Shown here piece by piece: positions 31,841 through 39,819 of a stretch of 64,000 nt of DNA. Below the pieces are notes generated by a model that searched no databases, was not told where the DNA came from, and was given only the letters and a program-made list of their open reading frames with translations. The translations under genes were made by a program, and so were the position numbers. This DNA comes from Actinomadura luzonensis (lineage in GTDB: Bacteria > Actinomycetota > Actinomycetes > Streptosporangiales > Streptosporangiaceae), in the NCBI RefSeq assembly GCF_022664455.2, contig NZ_JAKRKC020000001.1:2795001-2859000 (forward strand), in the 5' to 3' direction. Each line of letters begins with the position of its first letter. Position 1 is the stretch's first letter.

Positions 31841-31906
31841 CCGTCGTGCCCGACATCTCCCCGGGTTCACGCTTCCGGTCCGGCTCGCGTGCGAGAAGAG
31901 GACCCT

Positions 31907-32473
31907 GTGGAAGCGTTCTGGATCAGTCTCGTCGCCATCTTCGTGGCCGAGCTGGGCGACAAGAGCCAGCTCATGGCGATGACGTTCGCGACCCGTTTCA
32001 AGACCCGGACCGTGCTCCTGGGCATCACGATCGCCACGACCGCCGTGCACCTGCTGAGCGTCGCCGTGGGCGGCCTGCTCGGCGACGCGCTGCCGACGAC
32101 GGCCATCTCCGTCGTGGCCGGCCTCGCCTTCCTCGGCTTCGCGGTGTGGACGCTGCGCGGCGACGAGCTGACCGAGGAGGAGTCCAAGAAGGCCCAGCGC
32201 ACCACCAGGAACGCCCTGATCGCGGTGACGGTGGCGTTCTTCCTGAGCGAGCTGGGCGACAAGACCATGCTGGCCACGATCACGCTGGCCACGCAGCACG
32301 ACTGGGTGGGCACCTGGATCGGCTCGACGGTCGGCATGGTGGCCGCCGACGCCCTCGCCATCCTGGTCGGCCGCCTGCTCGGCAAGCACCTGCCGGAGAA
32401 GGTCATCCGTTACGGCGCCGCCGCCGCCTTCGCCGTCTTCGGCGTCGTGCTCCTGGCCGAGGCCCTGCTGTAA
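31907..32473 (+). CDS. UPF0016/GDT1-family manganese exporter
   Basis: 188 aa, six helices in two repeats. Each repeat has the hallmark E-x-G-D-K-S/T: VAELGDKSQLMAM near residue 16 and LSELGDKTMLAT near residue 108. Family members (MneA/GDT1/TMEM165) move Mn2+ or Ca2+ out of the cytoplasm. GTG 31907 has AGAGGA upstream and gives the family N-terminus MEAFWISLVAIFVAELGD. Control by the Mn riboswitch fits a role in relief of manganese excess. Confidence 0.92.
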   Translation: MEAFWISLVAIFVAELGDKSQLMAMTFATRFKTRTVLLGITIATTAVHLLSVAVGGLLGDALPTTAISVVAGLAFLGFAVWTLRGDELTEEESKKAQRTTRNALIAVTVAFFLSELGDKTMLATITLATQHDWVGTWIGSTVGMVAADALAILVGRLLGKHLPEKVIRYGAAAAFAVFGVVLLAEALL

Positions 32474-32481
32474 TCGGATCC

Positions 32482-32526
32482 ATGGAGATCTGGATCAACC
32501 CGCACTGCTCGCACCAGGACGGGTGA
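32482..32526 (+). pseudogene. Remnant of an ArsC/Spx-like gene 5' end (14 codons)
   Basis: ATG 32482 opens MEIWINPHCSHQDG and stops at 32526. MEIWINP-x-C-S is the usual start of actinobacterial arsenate-reductase-family (ArsC/Spx-like thioredoxin fold) proteins, in which CxxC follows. Here the second Cys and the rest are gone. It starts 8 bp after the Mn exporter stop. It may be a decayed gene, a chance match or a short leader peptide. Confidence 0.4.
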
Positions 32527-32633
32527 GCCGACGCCGGCGTAAGGTGAACGTTCTTGTGCGGAGAGTAGTCAATTCGATACCCTGTGTGATTCTGTGGAAG
32601 GTACAGGACGACCTCTCACAGAAAAGGATCGAC

Positions 32634-33032
32634 ATGTTCACCCCCAAACGCCGGCTCGGCGTCGCGGTGCTTGGCGGCGCGCTGCTGCTCCCCCTGGTCC
32701 CGGCCGCCCCGGCCGCCGCCGCCAACGGGCTGCTGGTCAACTCGGTCACGAAGACGGGCGACCTCGTCCACATCAACATCTCCTACAACTGCGACAAGCC
32801 GGTCGACAGGGTCCTGGGGGTCGCCTTCAAGGACCAGGACAACCTGGCGACCAAGACCGCCGTCCCCAAGTGCGACGGCGTCACGCACAAGGCCGACCTG
32901 AAGGCCGTCGTCAAGAAGGGCGCGATCGCGAAGGGCGACAAGGTCCACGTGGTCGCCGAGCTGTACCACCAGGTCGACAAGACCACCAAGACGGTCTACG
33001 TGCAGAAGCTCCGCACGCTGACCGTGCAGTGA
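32634..33032 (+). CDS. Small secreted protein, 132 aa
   Basis: Signal peptide MFTPKRRLGVAVLGGALLLP cleaved near APAAAA (about residue 30). The mature domain (about 100 aa) is beta-rich and Lys/Asp-rich: NGLLVNSVTKTGDLVHINIS, a central Cys pair (YNCDKP and PKCDG, possibly a disulfide), and YVQKLRTLTVQ. AAAAGGA sits 5 nt before the ATG. It probably folds like an immunoglobulin-type beta sandwich. Function unknown; the stop lies 4 bp from the convergent LAL gene. Confidence 0.72.
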   Translation: MFTPKRRLGVAVLGGALLLPLVPAAPAAAANGLLVNSVTKTGDLVHINISYNCDKPVDRVLGVAFKDQDNLATKTAVPKCDGVTHKADLKAVVKKGAIAKGDKVHVVAELYHQVDKTTKTVYVQKLRTLTVQ

Positions 33033-33036
33033 TCGC

Positions 33037-35904
33037 TCACGACAGCAGCGACAGCCGGTGGGCGGCGGCGGCCGCCTCGCCGCGGGTGGTGGCGCCGAGC
33101 TTGGCCAGGATGTTCGACACGTGCACGCTGACCGTCTTGGCCGAGATGAACAGCTCGGCCGCGATGTCGCGGTTGGTGCGGCCCTGGGTGACCAGGCGCA
33201 GCACCTCCAGCTCGCGCGGGGTCAGCAGCTCCGACGGCTCCTGCGCCTGCGGCGCGCCCCCGCCCACCCGGCGGGCCAGCGTCTCGATGTCCTCGACGAG
33301 CGGCGTGGCCCGCAGGCCGCGGGCCAGGGGCAGGGCCACCTTGAGCCGGGCCGCGGCCCCTTCGCGGTCGCCGGCCCGCGCGGCCGCGGTGGCGGCCCGC
33401 AGCAGGGCCTTGGCCTGGTTGTGCGGCCGGTTGAGCCGTTCCCAGCCGGCCGCCGCGGCGTCGAAGTCCCCGCTGTAGGACAGCCGGTACGCCTCCACCA
33501 CCGGCCCGATCACCGACAGCTCGGCGGCGACCTCGGCGGCCCGCGCCCGCACCGCCGCGGCCCGTTCCGGCTCGGCGGCCTCGGCGGCGTCGCAGACCGT
33601 GCGCAGCAGGGAGAGCAGCCGCCAGCCCAGCATGGCCTTGCTGGAGCGCGCCGGGTGCGCGAGCACCCGTTCGGCCGTGGCCAGCGCCTCCGACGGCTCG
33701 CCCCGCAGCAGGTGCCAGCCGATGTGCAGCCGGGCGTTGTTGGTGATGTCCTGGACGAAGTCCTCGGCGCGTCCCTTGAACACCCCGATCTCGGACAGGA
33801 TGTCCTGCACCAGCTCCACCTCGCCCCGCGCGAGGGCGATGTCGGCGCGCACGCGCAGCAGCGCGAACCGGGTGCGGAGCGCGGGCCCGTAGGCGAGGGC
33901 CGACTCGACGATGTCGATGGCCTCGTCCCACCGGCCGATGGTCTCCAGGCCCTCGGCCCAGTTGTTCATGATGAACAGGCCGCTGCCGCGCAGCCTGCCC
34001 CACTTCTTCGCGGTCTCCCAGCCCTGCTCCGACAGGCGCAGGGCCTCCTCGTGGCGGCCCATCTCGATGAGGGAGTCGATGTTGTTGCCGATCGCCCGCA
34101 GGATGAGCCGGTGGGACTGCTCCTCGCGGCCGATCTCCAGCGCCTGCTCGTTGAGCGAGATCACCGACTCGGTCTCGCCGTTGAGCGAGTGGCCGAGCGC
34201 CAGGTTCATCAGCAGATCGGCCTCCATGGACCGGTCGCCGTGCTGCCGGGCCAGGCGCAGGGCCTCGGGGATCAGCTCGCTCGCCTCGGCGACCGCGCCG
34301 CGCAGCATGAGGTGGCGGCTCAGCGAGGTGACGACCTCGGCGCGTTCGAGACTGTCCTCGGGGACGAGCCGCAGGGCGTGCCTGAGGTCCTCGATGATGC
34401 CCGGGTGGCCCTTGGAGTTCTTGAAGTTGGCCCGCCGCACGATGAGCTGCGCCACCCGGCCCGGCTCGCGGGTCTCGTCGAGCTGCTTCAGCGCGGCCTT
34501 GACGAACTTCATGCCCTTGTCGACGTCGCCGCCCGCGTTCGCGGCCTCGGAGGCGCGCTCCAGCACGGCCGTGTGGTCGGCGCCGATGCGCTCGGCCGCG
34601 CCGGGCACCCGGTCCCAGAGCATGAGGACGCGCTCCAGCAGCGGCACCGCCTCGGTGTAGGCGAACGCCCTGAACGACTTCTGCGCCGCCTCCCAGGCCG
34701 AGATCAGCGCCCACAGGTCGTTGCGGGCGCCGTACCAGTGGTGGGCCAGCTCGACCGCGGCGCGGCCCGGCGGGACGAGCGTGCGGTCCTTGGAGATCTC
34801 CTCGGCGTAGCGGGCGTGCAGCCGCTGGTGCTCGCCGGGCAGCAGCTCCTCGTGCACCGCCTCCTGGATGAGGGAGTGGCGGAAGACGTACGCACGGTTG
34901 TCGGCGACCTGGAGCACGTTGCCCGCGATGGCGGGGCGGAGCGCGGTCTCCAGCGCGACGTCCGACAGGCCGCTCACGGCGGCCAGCAGCGCGTGGCCGA
35001 CCCGGATGCCGCCGGCCGCGGCGATGCGCAGCACGCGCTGGGTCTCCTCGGGCAGCCGCTCGACCGAGTTGAGTATGAGGTCCTGCATGGACTCGGGGAA
35101 GGCGCACTCCTCGCCGCTCTCCAGCATGGCCTCGACGAACAGCGGGATGCCCTCGCTGCGCTCGTAGACCTTCTCGACCTTGGCGTAGGCGGGGACGCTG
35201 CCGAGGATGCCGGCCATCTGCTGGGCGACCTCGTCGCGCGACAGGCGGGGCAGGTCGAGCCGGTGCACGCCCTGCACCCGGCCGAGCTCGGCCAGCACGG
35301 GCCTGAGGGGATGCTGGCGGTGCAGGTCGTCGCTGCGGTACGTCATGACGATCAGCACGTGCGGGATGTGCAGGTTGCGGCTGAGGAAGGCGATGAGGTC
35401 GCGGCTGGACCGGTCGGCCCAGTGGATGTCCTCGATGACCAGGACCGTGGGGCGGGTGTCGGCCAGCCGCTCCAGCAGCGTGAGGATCTGCTCGAACAGC
35501 CGTGCCCGGCCGGTGTCGGTCTCGCCGTCGCCGAGCGGCTCGCCGAACTCGGGCAGCAGCCGGGCGAGGTCGCGCTGGGCGCCCTCGGGCAGCAGCGCGG
35601 CGACCGCGGCGGGGCCCTGCTCGCGGACGAGCTGGCGGAGGGCGGCGGTGAAGGGCGCGTAGGCGAGGCCCTCGGTGGACAGCTCCACGCAGCCGCCGAG
35701 CAGCACCTGGGCTCCGTCGGCGGCGCAGCGCTCGGTGAAGCGCTGGACGAGCCGGGTCTTGCCGACGCCGGCCTCGCCTCCCAGCAGGACGGCTGTCACC
35801 TTGCCCTTGAGCGCCTCGTCGAAGCTCTCCGAGAGGGCCGCCAGCTCCTCTTCCCGCCCGACGAAGACGGGACTGACAGATCGTCCCCGCATGTCATCCA
35901 GCAT
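33037..35904 (-). CDS. LAL-type (large ATP-binding LuxR) transcriptional regulator
   Basis: 955 aa. An N-terminal NTPase module has Walker A GGEAGVGKTR (about 41-50) and Walker B VLVIEDIHWAD (about 125-135). The long middle (about 400-860) is helical and TPR-like. The C-terminus (about 890-950) is a LuxR helix-turn-helix: LTPRELEVLRLVTQGRTNRD, then TVSVHVSNILAKLGATTR. Such MalT/LAL proteins activate catabolic or biosynthetic operons after ATP and inducer binding. AGAAGG lies 7 nt before ATG 35904. The target may be unlinked; deoC lies about 440 bp upstream. Confidence 0.93.
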   Translation of the reverse strand: MLDDMRGRSVSPVFVGREEELAALSESFDEALKGKVTAVLLGGEAGVGKTRLVQRFTERCAADGAQVLLGGCVELSTEGLAYAPFTAALRQLVREQGPAAVAALLPEGAQRDLARLLPEFGEPLGDGETDTGRARLFEQILTLLERLADTRPTVLVIEDIHWADRSSRDLIAFLSRNLHIPHVLIVMTYRSDDLHRQHPLRPVLAELGRVQGVHRLDLPRLSRDEVAQQMAGILGSVPAYAKVEKVYERSEGIPLFVEAMLESGEECAFPESMQDLILNSVERLPEETQRVLRIAAAGGIRVGHALLAAVSGLSDVALETALRPAIAGNVLQVADNRAYVFRHSLIQEAVHEELLPGEHQRLHARYAEEISKDRTLVPPGRAAVELAHHWYGARNDLWALISAWEAAQKSFRAFAYTEAVPLLERVLMLWDRVPGAAERIGADHTAVLERASEAANAGGDVDKGMKFVKAALKQLDETREPGRVAQLIVRRANFKNSKGHPGIIEDLRHALRLVPEDSLERAEVVTSLSRHLMLRGAVAEASELIPEALRLARQHGDRSMEADLLMNLALGHSLNGETESVISLNEQALEIGREEQSHRLILRAIGNNIDSLIEMGRHEEALRLSEQGWETAKKWGRLRGSGLFIMNNWAEGLETIGRWDEAIDIVESALAYGPALRTRFALLRVRADIALARGEVELVQDILSEIGVFKGRAEDFVQDITNNARLHIGWHLLRGEPSEALATAERVLAHPARSSKAMLGWRLLSLLRTVCDAAEAAEPERAAAVRARAAEVAAELSVIGPVVEAYRLSYSGDFDAAAAGWERLNRPHNQAKALLRAATAAARAGDREGAAARLKVALPLARGLRATPLVEDIETLARRVGGGAPQAQEPSELLTPRELEVLRLVTQGRTNRDIAAELFISAKTVSVHVSNILAKLGATTRGEAAAAAHRLSLLS

Positions 35905-35959
35905 GTCATGCCTTCTCAGATGCTTTCGCCGAATTATGACGCTTTATGGGGGGAGCGAG

Positions 35960-35989
35960 GCCCGGCCGCGAGGGAGGTGGCGGCCGGGC
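35960..35989 (-). terminator. 10-bp stem terminator between the 48-codon gene and the LAL gene
   Basis: Perfect GCCCGGCCGC / GCGGCCGGGC with a 10-nt loop, 13 bp past the stop of the small minus-strand gene. It should separate that transcript from the LAL gene. Confidence 0.65.
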
Positions 35990-36002
35990 TCTCGTGGGGC
36001 GG

Positions 36003-36149
36003 TCATGACGAGCGGCGCTTGCCGAAGACCGAGCGGCGCTCGGCCTTGTTGGCCTGCTCCGCCTCGCGTACCCGGCGGTGCTCGGCGGCGGCGCGGCGCA
36101 GCTCGTTCGCGTGGCTCTTCATGAGTTCGTACTCGATCTCGGGATTCAT
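36003..36149 (-). CDS. Small basic protein, 48 aa
   Basis: ATG 36149 opens MNPEIEYELMKSHANELRRA and stops at 36003. AGGAGA lies 6 nt before the ATG. Strongly helical and Arg/Glu/Ala-rich (EHRRVREAEQANKAERRSVF), ending in a basic GKRRSS tail, so it may bind nucleic acid or a membrane surface. Such tiny EYELM-type proteins recur in actinomycetes without known function. Upstream, TGTCAGGA occurs twice within 25 bp and could be regulatory. Between it and deoC I see only promoter-like sequence. Confidence 0.68.
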   Translation of the reverse strand: MNPEIEYELMKSHANELRRAAAEHRRVREAEQANKAERRSVFGKRRSS

Positions 36150-36345
36150 ACCGTGTCTCCTGACACTTGGTGCGTCTTCCTGACATTTCTAGAGTCGGGC
36201 TAAGGTGCCCTTCGTCACATCGGGTGGATGCCCTATCTCTCAAGCCGGGAGCGCACGCGGCATACCTAGGGAGACCCCGGTTGCGCCTTAGGCGATCGGT
36301 TTGGAGGACGCGGGGCCGGTCGGCGATGCTGTGATGGTGTCAACT

Positions 36346-37275
36346 ATGACGACTTCGCTCGCGGACGTCGCCGCGTCCGGCGCGACGCTGCGGGCCTTCC
36401 TGCACGGCCTGCCCGGCGTCGACCGGGTCGGCGCGGACCAGCGGGCGGCCACGCTCGGCACCCGATCGATCAAGACCACCGCCAAGGCCACCGCCATCGA
36501 CCTCGCCATCTCCATGGTCGACCTGACCACGCTGGAGGGCGCCGACACGGCCGGCAAGGTGCGCGCGATGTGCACCAAGGCCGTGCGCCCCGGCGGCGAC
36601 GCGCCCCGGGTGGCGGCCGTCTGCGTCTACCCCGACCTGGTCGCCGTGGCCGCCGAGGCGGTGCGCGGCTCGGGGGTCAAGGTGGCCTCCGTCGCCACCG
36701 CGTTCCCGAGCGGGCGCACCTCGCTGGAGGTCAAGGTGAGCGACACGGCGCTGGCCGTCGCCGCGGGCGCCGACGAGATCGACATGGTGATCGACCGCGG
36801 CGCGTTCCTGTCCGGCGACTACCTGAAGGTGTACGAGGAGATCGTCGCCGTCAAGGCCGCGTGCGGCGCGGCGCACCTCAAGGTCATCCTGGAGACCGGC
36901 GAGCTGGCCACCTACGACAACGTGCGGCGCGCGTCCTGGCTGGCGATGCTGGCCGGCGCCGACTTCATCAAGACCTCGACCGGCAAGGTCTCCCCGGCCG
37001 CCACGCTGCCGGTGACGCTGGTCATGCTGGAGGCCGTGCGCGACTTCCGCGCGGCGACCGGGCGGCAGGTGGGCGTCAAGCCGGCCGGCGGCATCCGCAC
37101 GACGAAGGACGCGGTCAAGTACCTCGTGCTGGTCAACGAGACGGCCGGCGACGACTGGCTGACCCCCGACTGGTTCAGGCTCGGCGCGTCCTCGCTGCTC
37201 AACGACCTGCTCATGCAGCGGCAGAAGCTGGCCACCGGGCGTTACGCCGGCCCCGACTACTTCACGTTGGACTGA
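36346..37275 (+). CDS. deoC: Deoxyribose-phosphate aldolase
   Basis: 309 aa class I aldolase cleaving 2-deoxyribose 5-phosphate to glyceraldehyde 3-phosphate and acetaldehyde. Schiff-base Lys in DFIKTSTGK, second Lys in VGVKPAGGIRT, and the proton-relay Asp in AAVCVYPDLVAV context are visible. ATG 36346 is preferred; ATG 36334 is in frame and neither has a good Shine-Dalgarno. The next gene is an aldehyde dehydrogenase that could oxidise the acetaldehyde. Confidence 0.94.
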   Translation: MTTSLADVAASGATLRAFLHGLPGVDRVGADQRAATLGTRSIKTTAKATAIDLAISMVDLTTLEGADTAGKVRAMCTKAVRPGGDAPRVAAVCVYPDLVAVAAEAVRGSGVKVASVATAFPSGRTSLEVKVSDTALAVAAGADEIDMVIDRGAFLSGDYLKVYEEIVAVKAACGAAHLKVILETGELATYDNVRRASWLAMLAGADFIKTSTGKVSPAATLPVTLVMLEAVRDFRAATGRQVGVKPAGGIRTTKDAVKYLVLVNETAGDDWLTPDWFRLGASSLLNDLLMQRQKLATGRYAGPDYFTLD

Positions 37276-38729
37276 TGATGGCGATCTTCGAGTACGCACC
37301 CGCCCCCGAGTCCCGCGCCGTCGTCGAGCTCCAGCCGGCCTACGGGCTGTTCATCGACGGCGAGTTCACCGACGGCTCCGGGCCCGCGTTCAAGACCGTC
37401 AACCCGGCCACCGAGGAGCCGCTGGCCGAGATCGCCACGGCCACGTCCGACGACGTGGACCGGGCGGTCCAGGCGGCGCGCAAGGCGTTCGGCGTGTGGA
37501 GCGCGCTGCCCGGCGCCGAGCGGGCCAAGTACCTGTTCCGCATCGCCCGGATCATCCAGGAGCGGGCCCGCGAGCTGGCCGTGCTGGAGTCGCTCGACAA
37601 CGGCAAGCCCATCCGCGAGTCGCGCGACGTGGACCTGCCGCTGGTCGCCGCCCACTTCTTCTACTACGCCGGGTGGGCCGACAAGCTGGAGTACGCCGGG
37701 TTCGGCCGGAGGACGACGGACGGGCGCGGCGGCACCAAGCCGCTGGGCGTCGCCGGGCAGGTCATCCCGTGGAACTTCCCGCTGCTCATGCTGGCCTGGA
37801 AGATCGCCCCGGCGCTGGCCTGCGGCAACACCGTCGTGCTGAAGCCGGCCGAGACCACCCCGCTGAGCGCGTTGTTCTTCGCCGACATCTGCCGGCAGGC
37901 CGACCTGCCGCCCGGCGTGGTCAACATCGTGACCGGCGCGGGCGAGACCGGCGCGGCCGTCGTCGCGCACCCCGACGTCAACAAGGTCGCCTTCACCGGC
38001 TCCACCGAGGTCGGCCGGCTCATCGCCCGCGCGGTCGCGGGCACCGACAAGAAGCTGACGCTGGAGCTGGGCGGCAAGGCCGCGAACATCGTGTTCGAGG
38101 ACGCCGCCATCGACCAGGCCGTCGAGGGCGTCGTCAACGGCATCTTCTTCAACCAGGGCCACGTCTGCTGCGCGGGCTCGCGCCTGCTGGTGCAGGAGTC
38201 CGTCCAGGACGAGCTGCTGGCCGCGCTCAAGCGGCGCATGGCCACGCTGCGCGTCGGCGACCCGCTGGACAAGAACACCGACGTCGGCGCGATCAACTCG
38301 GCGGCGCAGCTCGCCAAGATCCGCGAGCTGGCGGAGCTGGGCGAGAGCGAGGGCGCAGAGCGCTGGTCGGCGCCGTGCGAGCTGCCCGAGCGCGGCTTCT
38401 GGTTCGCCCCGACCGTCTTCACCGGGGTCGCGCAGTCGCACGCCATCGCCAGGGACGAGATCTTCGGCCCGGTGCTGTCCGTGCTGACCTTCCGCACCCC
38501 GGCCGAGGCCGTCGAGAAGGCCAACAACACGCCGTACGGGCTGTCGGCCGGCATCTGGACCGAGAAGGGCTCGCGCATCCTGTGGATGGCCGACAAGCTG
38601 CGCGCGGGCGTGGTGTGGGCCAACACGTTCAACAAGTTCGACCCGACCTCGCCGTTCGGCGGCTACAAGGAGTCCGGCTACGGCCGGGAGGGCGGCCTGC
38701 ACGGGCTGGAGGCCTACCTTGACGTGTGA
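37275..38729 (+). CDS. Aldehyde dehydrogenase
   Basis: 484 aa, full-length NAD(P)+-dependent family. Catalytic Cys in GHVCCAGSRLLV (about residue 298-299), catalytic Glu in LTLELGGKAANIV (about 262), cofactor loop FTGSTEVGRLIARAV, and the PWNFPLLM anchor. ATG 37275 overlaps the deoC stop (TGATG); ATG 37278 is equally possible. Coupling to deoC suggests it removes acetaldehyde from deoxyribose breakdown. Confidence 0.94.
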   Translation: MMAIFEYAPAPESRAVVELQPAYGLFIDGEFTDGSGPAFKTVNPATEEPLAEIATATSDDVDRAVQAARKAFGVWSALPGAERAKYLFRIARIIQERARELAVLESLDNGKPIRESRDVDLPLVAAHFFYYAGWADKLEYAGFGRRTTDGRGGTKPLGVAGQVIPWNFPLLMLAWKIAPALACGNTVVLKPAETTPLSALFFADICRQADLPPGVVNIVTGAGETGAAVVAHPDVNKVAFTGSTEVGRLIARAVAGTDKKLTLELGGKAANIVFEDAAIDQAVEGVVNGIFFNQGHVCCAGSRLLVQESVQDELLAALKRRMATLRVGDPLDKNTDVGAINSAAQLAKIRELAELGESEGAERWSAPCELPERGFWFAPTVFTGVAQSHAIARDEIFGPVLSVLTFRTPAEAVEKANNTPYGLSAGIWTEKGSRILWMADKLRAGVVWANTFNKFDPTSPFGGYKESGYGREGGLHGLEAYLDV

Positions 38730-38916
38730 GCATCGCCGCCCGGAGCGCGGGAGACGGCGTGCGCAGGCCACCCGCGGTCACGCCTTCGCCCGCGCCGGGC
38801 GGCCCGTCCGCACCGGCTGGTACGCCCACCGCTGCGGCGTGAGCCGGTGCGGCCAGGTCTTCGTGCCGGTCCAGATGTCGCAGGAGTCCACGTGGAGGGG
38901 GCGGGGCGATGAGTAG
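38719..38916 (+). CDS. Possible small coupled ORF between the two ALDH genes
   Basis: TTG 38719 to 38916, 65 codons, opening MTCEHRRPERGRRRAQATRG. It overlaps the end of the aldehyde dehydrogenase by 11 bp and the start of the next gene by 8 bp, and codons from about 38780 to 38880 are strongly G/C-ending in this frame. It contains Cys residues spaced HRCGVSRCG. No family is recognised; it may simply be GC-rich noncoding DNA. Confidence 0.3.
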   Translation: MTCEHRRPERGRRRAQATRGHAFARAGRPVRTGWYAHRCGVSRCGQVFVPVQMSQESTWRGRGDE

Positions 38917-39766
38917 GTTGTCCGTCAGAAAGACCTACAAGCTGTACATCGGAGGGGCGTTCCCGCGCTCGGAGAGTGGGAGGTCCTATCCCGTGACCTC
39001 GGCCAAGGGCGACTTCCTCGCCAACGCCTCGCTCGCCTCCCGCAAGGACGCCCGCGACGCGGTGGTGGCCGCGCGCAAGGCGTTCCCCGGCTGGTCGGGC
39101 GCGACGCCGTACAACCGGGGGCAGATCCTCTACCGGGTCGCCGAGATGCTGGAGGGGCGGCGGGCGCAGTTCGCCGACGAGCCGGCCTCGGGCGGGGCGG
39201 GCGGCAAGCGGGCGGCGCTGGAGTCCGTGGACGCGGCGGTCGACCGGCTGGTCTGGTACGCGGGCTGGTCCGACAAGATCGCCTCGGTGCACGGGGCGGC
39301 CAACCCGGTCGCCGGTCCCTACTTCAACCTGTCGGCGCCCGAGCCGACCGGCGTGGTCGCGGTGGTCGCGCCCGCCGATCCGCTGCTCGGGCTGGTGTCC
39401 GTGGTCGCGCCGGTGATCGTCACCGGCAACACCTGCGTGGTGGTGGCCTCCGAGCCGTCGCCGCTCGCCGCGATCACGCTGGCCGAGGTGCTGGCCACCT
39501 CCGACCTGCCCGGCGGCGTGGTCAACCTGCTCACCGGGCGGCAGGCCGAGCTGGCGCCCTGGCTGGCCGCCCACATGGACGTCAACGGGCTCGACCTCAC
39601 CGGCGTCACGGACACCGAACTGGCGCTGCGCTGCGAGCAGGAGGCGGCGGAGAACCTCAAGCGGGTGCTGCGGCCCGCCCAGGAGGACTGGACGGTCGAT
39701 CCGGGGATCGGGCGGATGACCCGGTTCCTGGAGACCAAGACGGTCTGGCACCCGAAGGGCGCCTGA
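38909..39766 (+). CDS. Truncated aldehyde-dehydrogenase-like protein without catalytic half
   Basis: 285 aa, homologous only to the N-terminal cofactor-binding half of ALDHs (KLYIGGAFPRSESGRSYPVT; EPTGVVAVVAPADPLLGLVS; DLPGGVVNLLTGRQAELAPW). The region that should hold the catalytic Cys and Glu is missing: the protein ends soon after TDTELALRCEQEAAENLKRV. It has a normal Shine-Dalgarno and codon usage and no stop in the middle, so it is a maintained short form rather than fresh decay. It may be a structural partner of the upstream ALDH. Confidence 0.85.
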   Translation: MSRLSVRKTYKLYIGGAFPRSESGRSYPVTSAKGDFLANASLASRKDARDAVVAARKAFPGWSGATPYNRGQILYRVAEMLEGRRAQFADEPASGGAGGKRAALESVDAAVDRLVWYAGWSDKIASVHGAANPVAGPYFNLSAPEPTGVVAVVAPADPLLGLVSVVAPVIVTGNTCVVVASEPSPLAAITLAEVLATSDLPGGVVNLLTGRQAELAPWLAAHMDVNGLDLTGVTDTELALRCEQEAAENLKRVLRPAQEDWTVDPGIGRMTRFLETKTVWHPKGA

Positions 39767-39819
39767 GGCCCAGGGCCGCTCAGCGGCGGCCGGCCGGGCT
39801 CGCGGGCCCGGGAGGCCGC

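Noticed and set aside
33058..36183. A 1041-codon plus-strand open frame antisense to the LAL gene
   Set aside because: Codon bias, Walker and LuxR motifs all lie on the minus strand; the antisense product is low-complexity Val/Leu/Gly/Arg-rich, a usual shadow in high-GC DNA.
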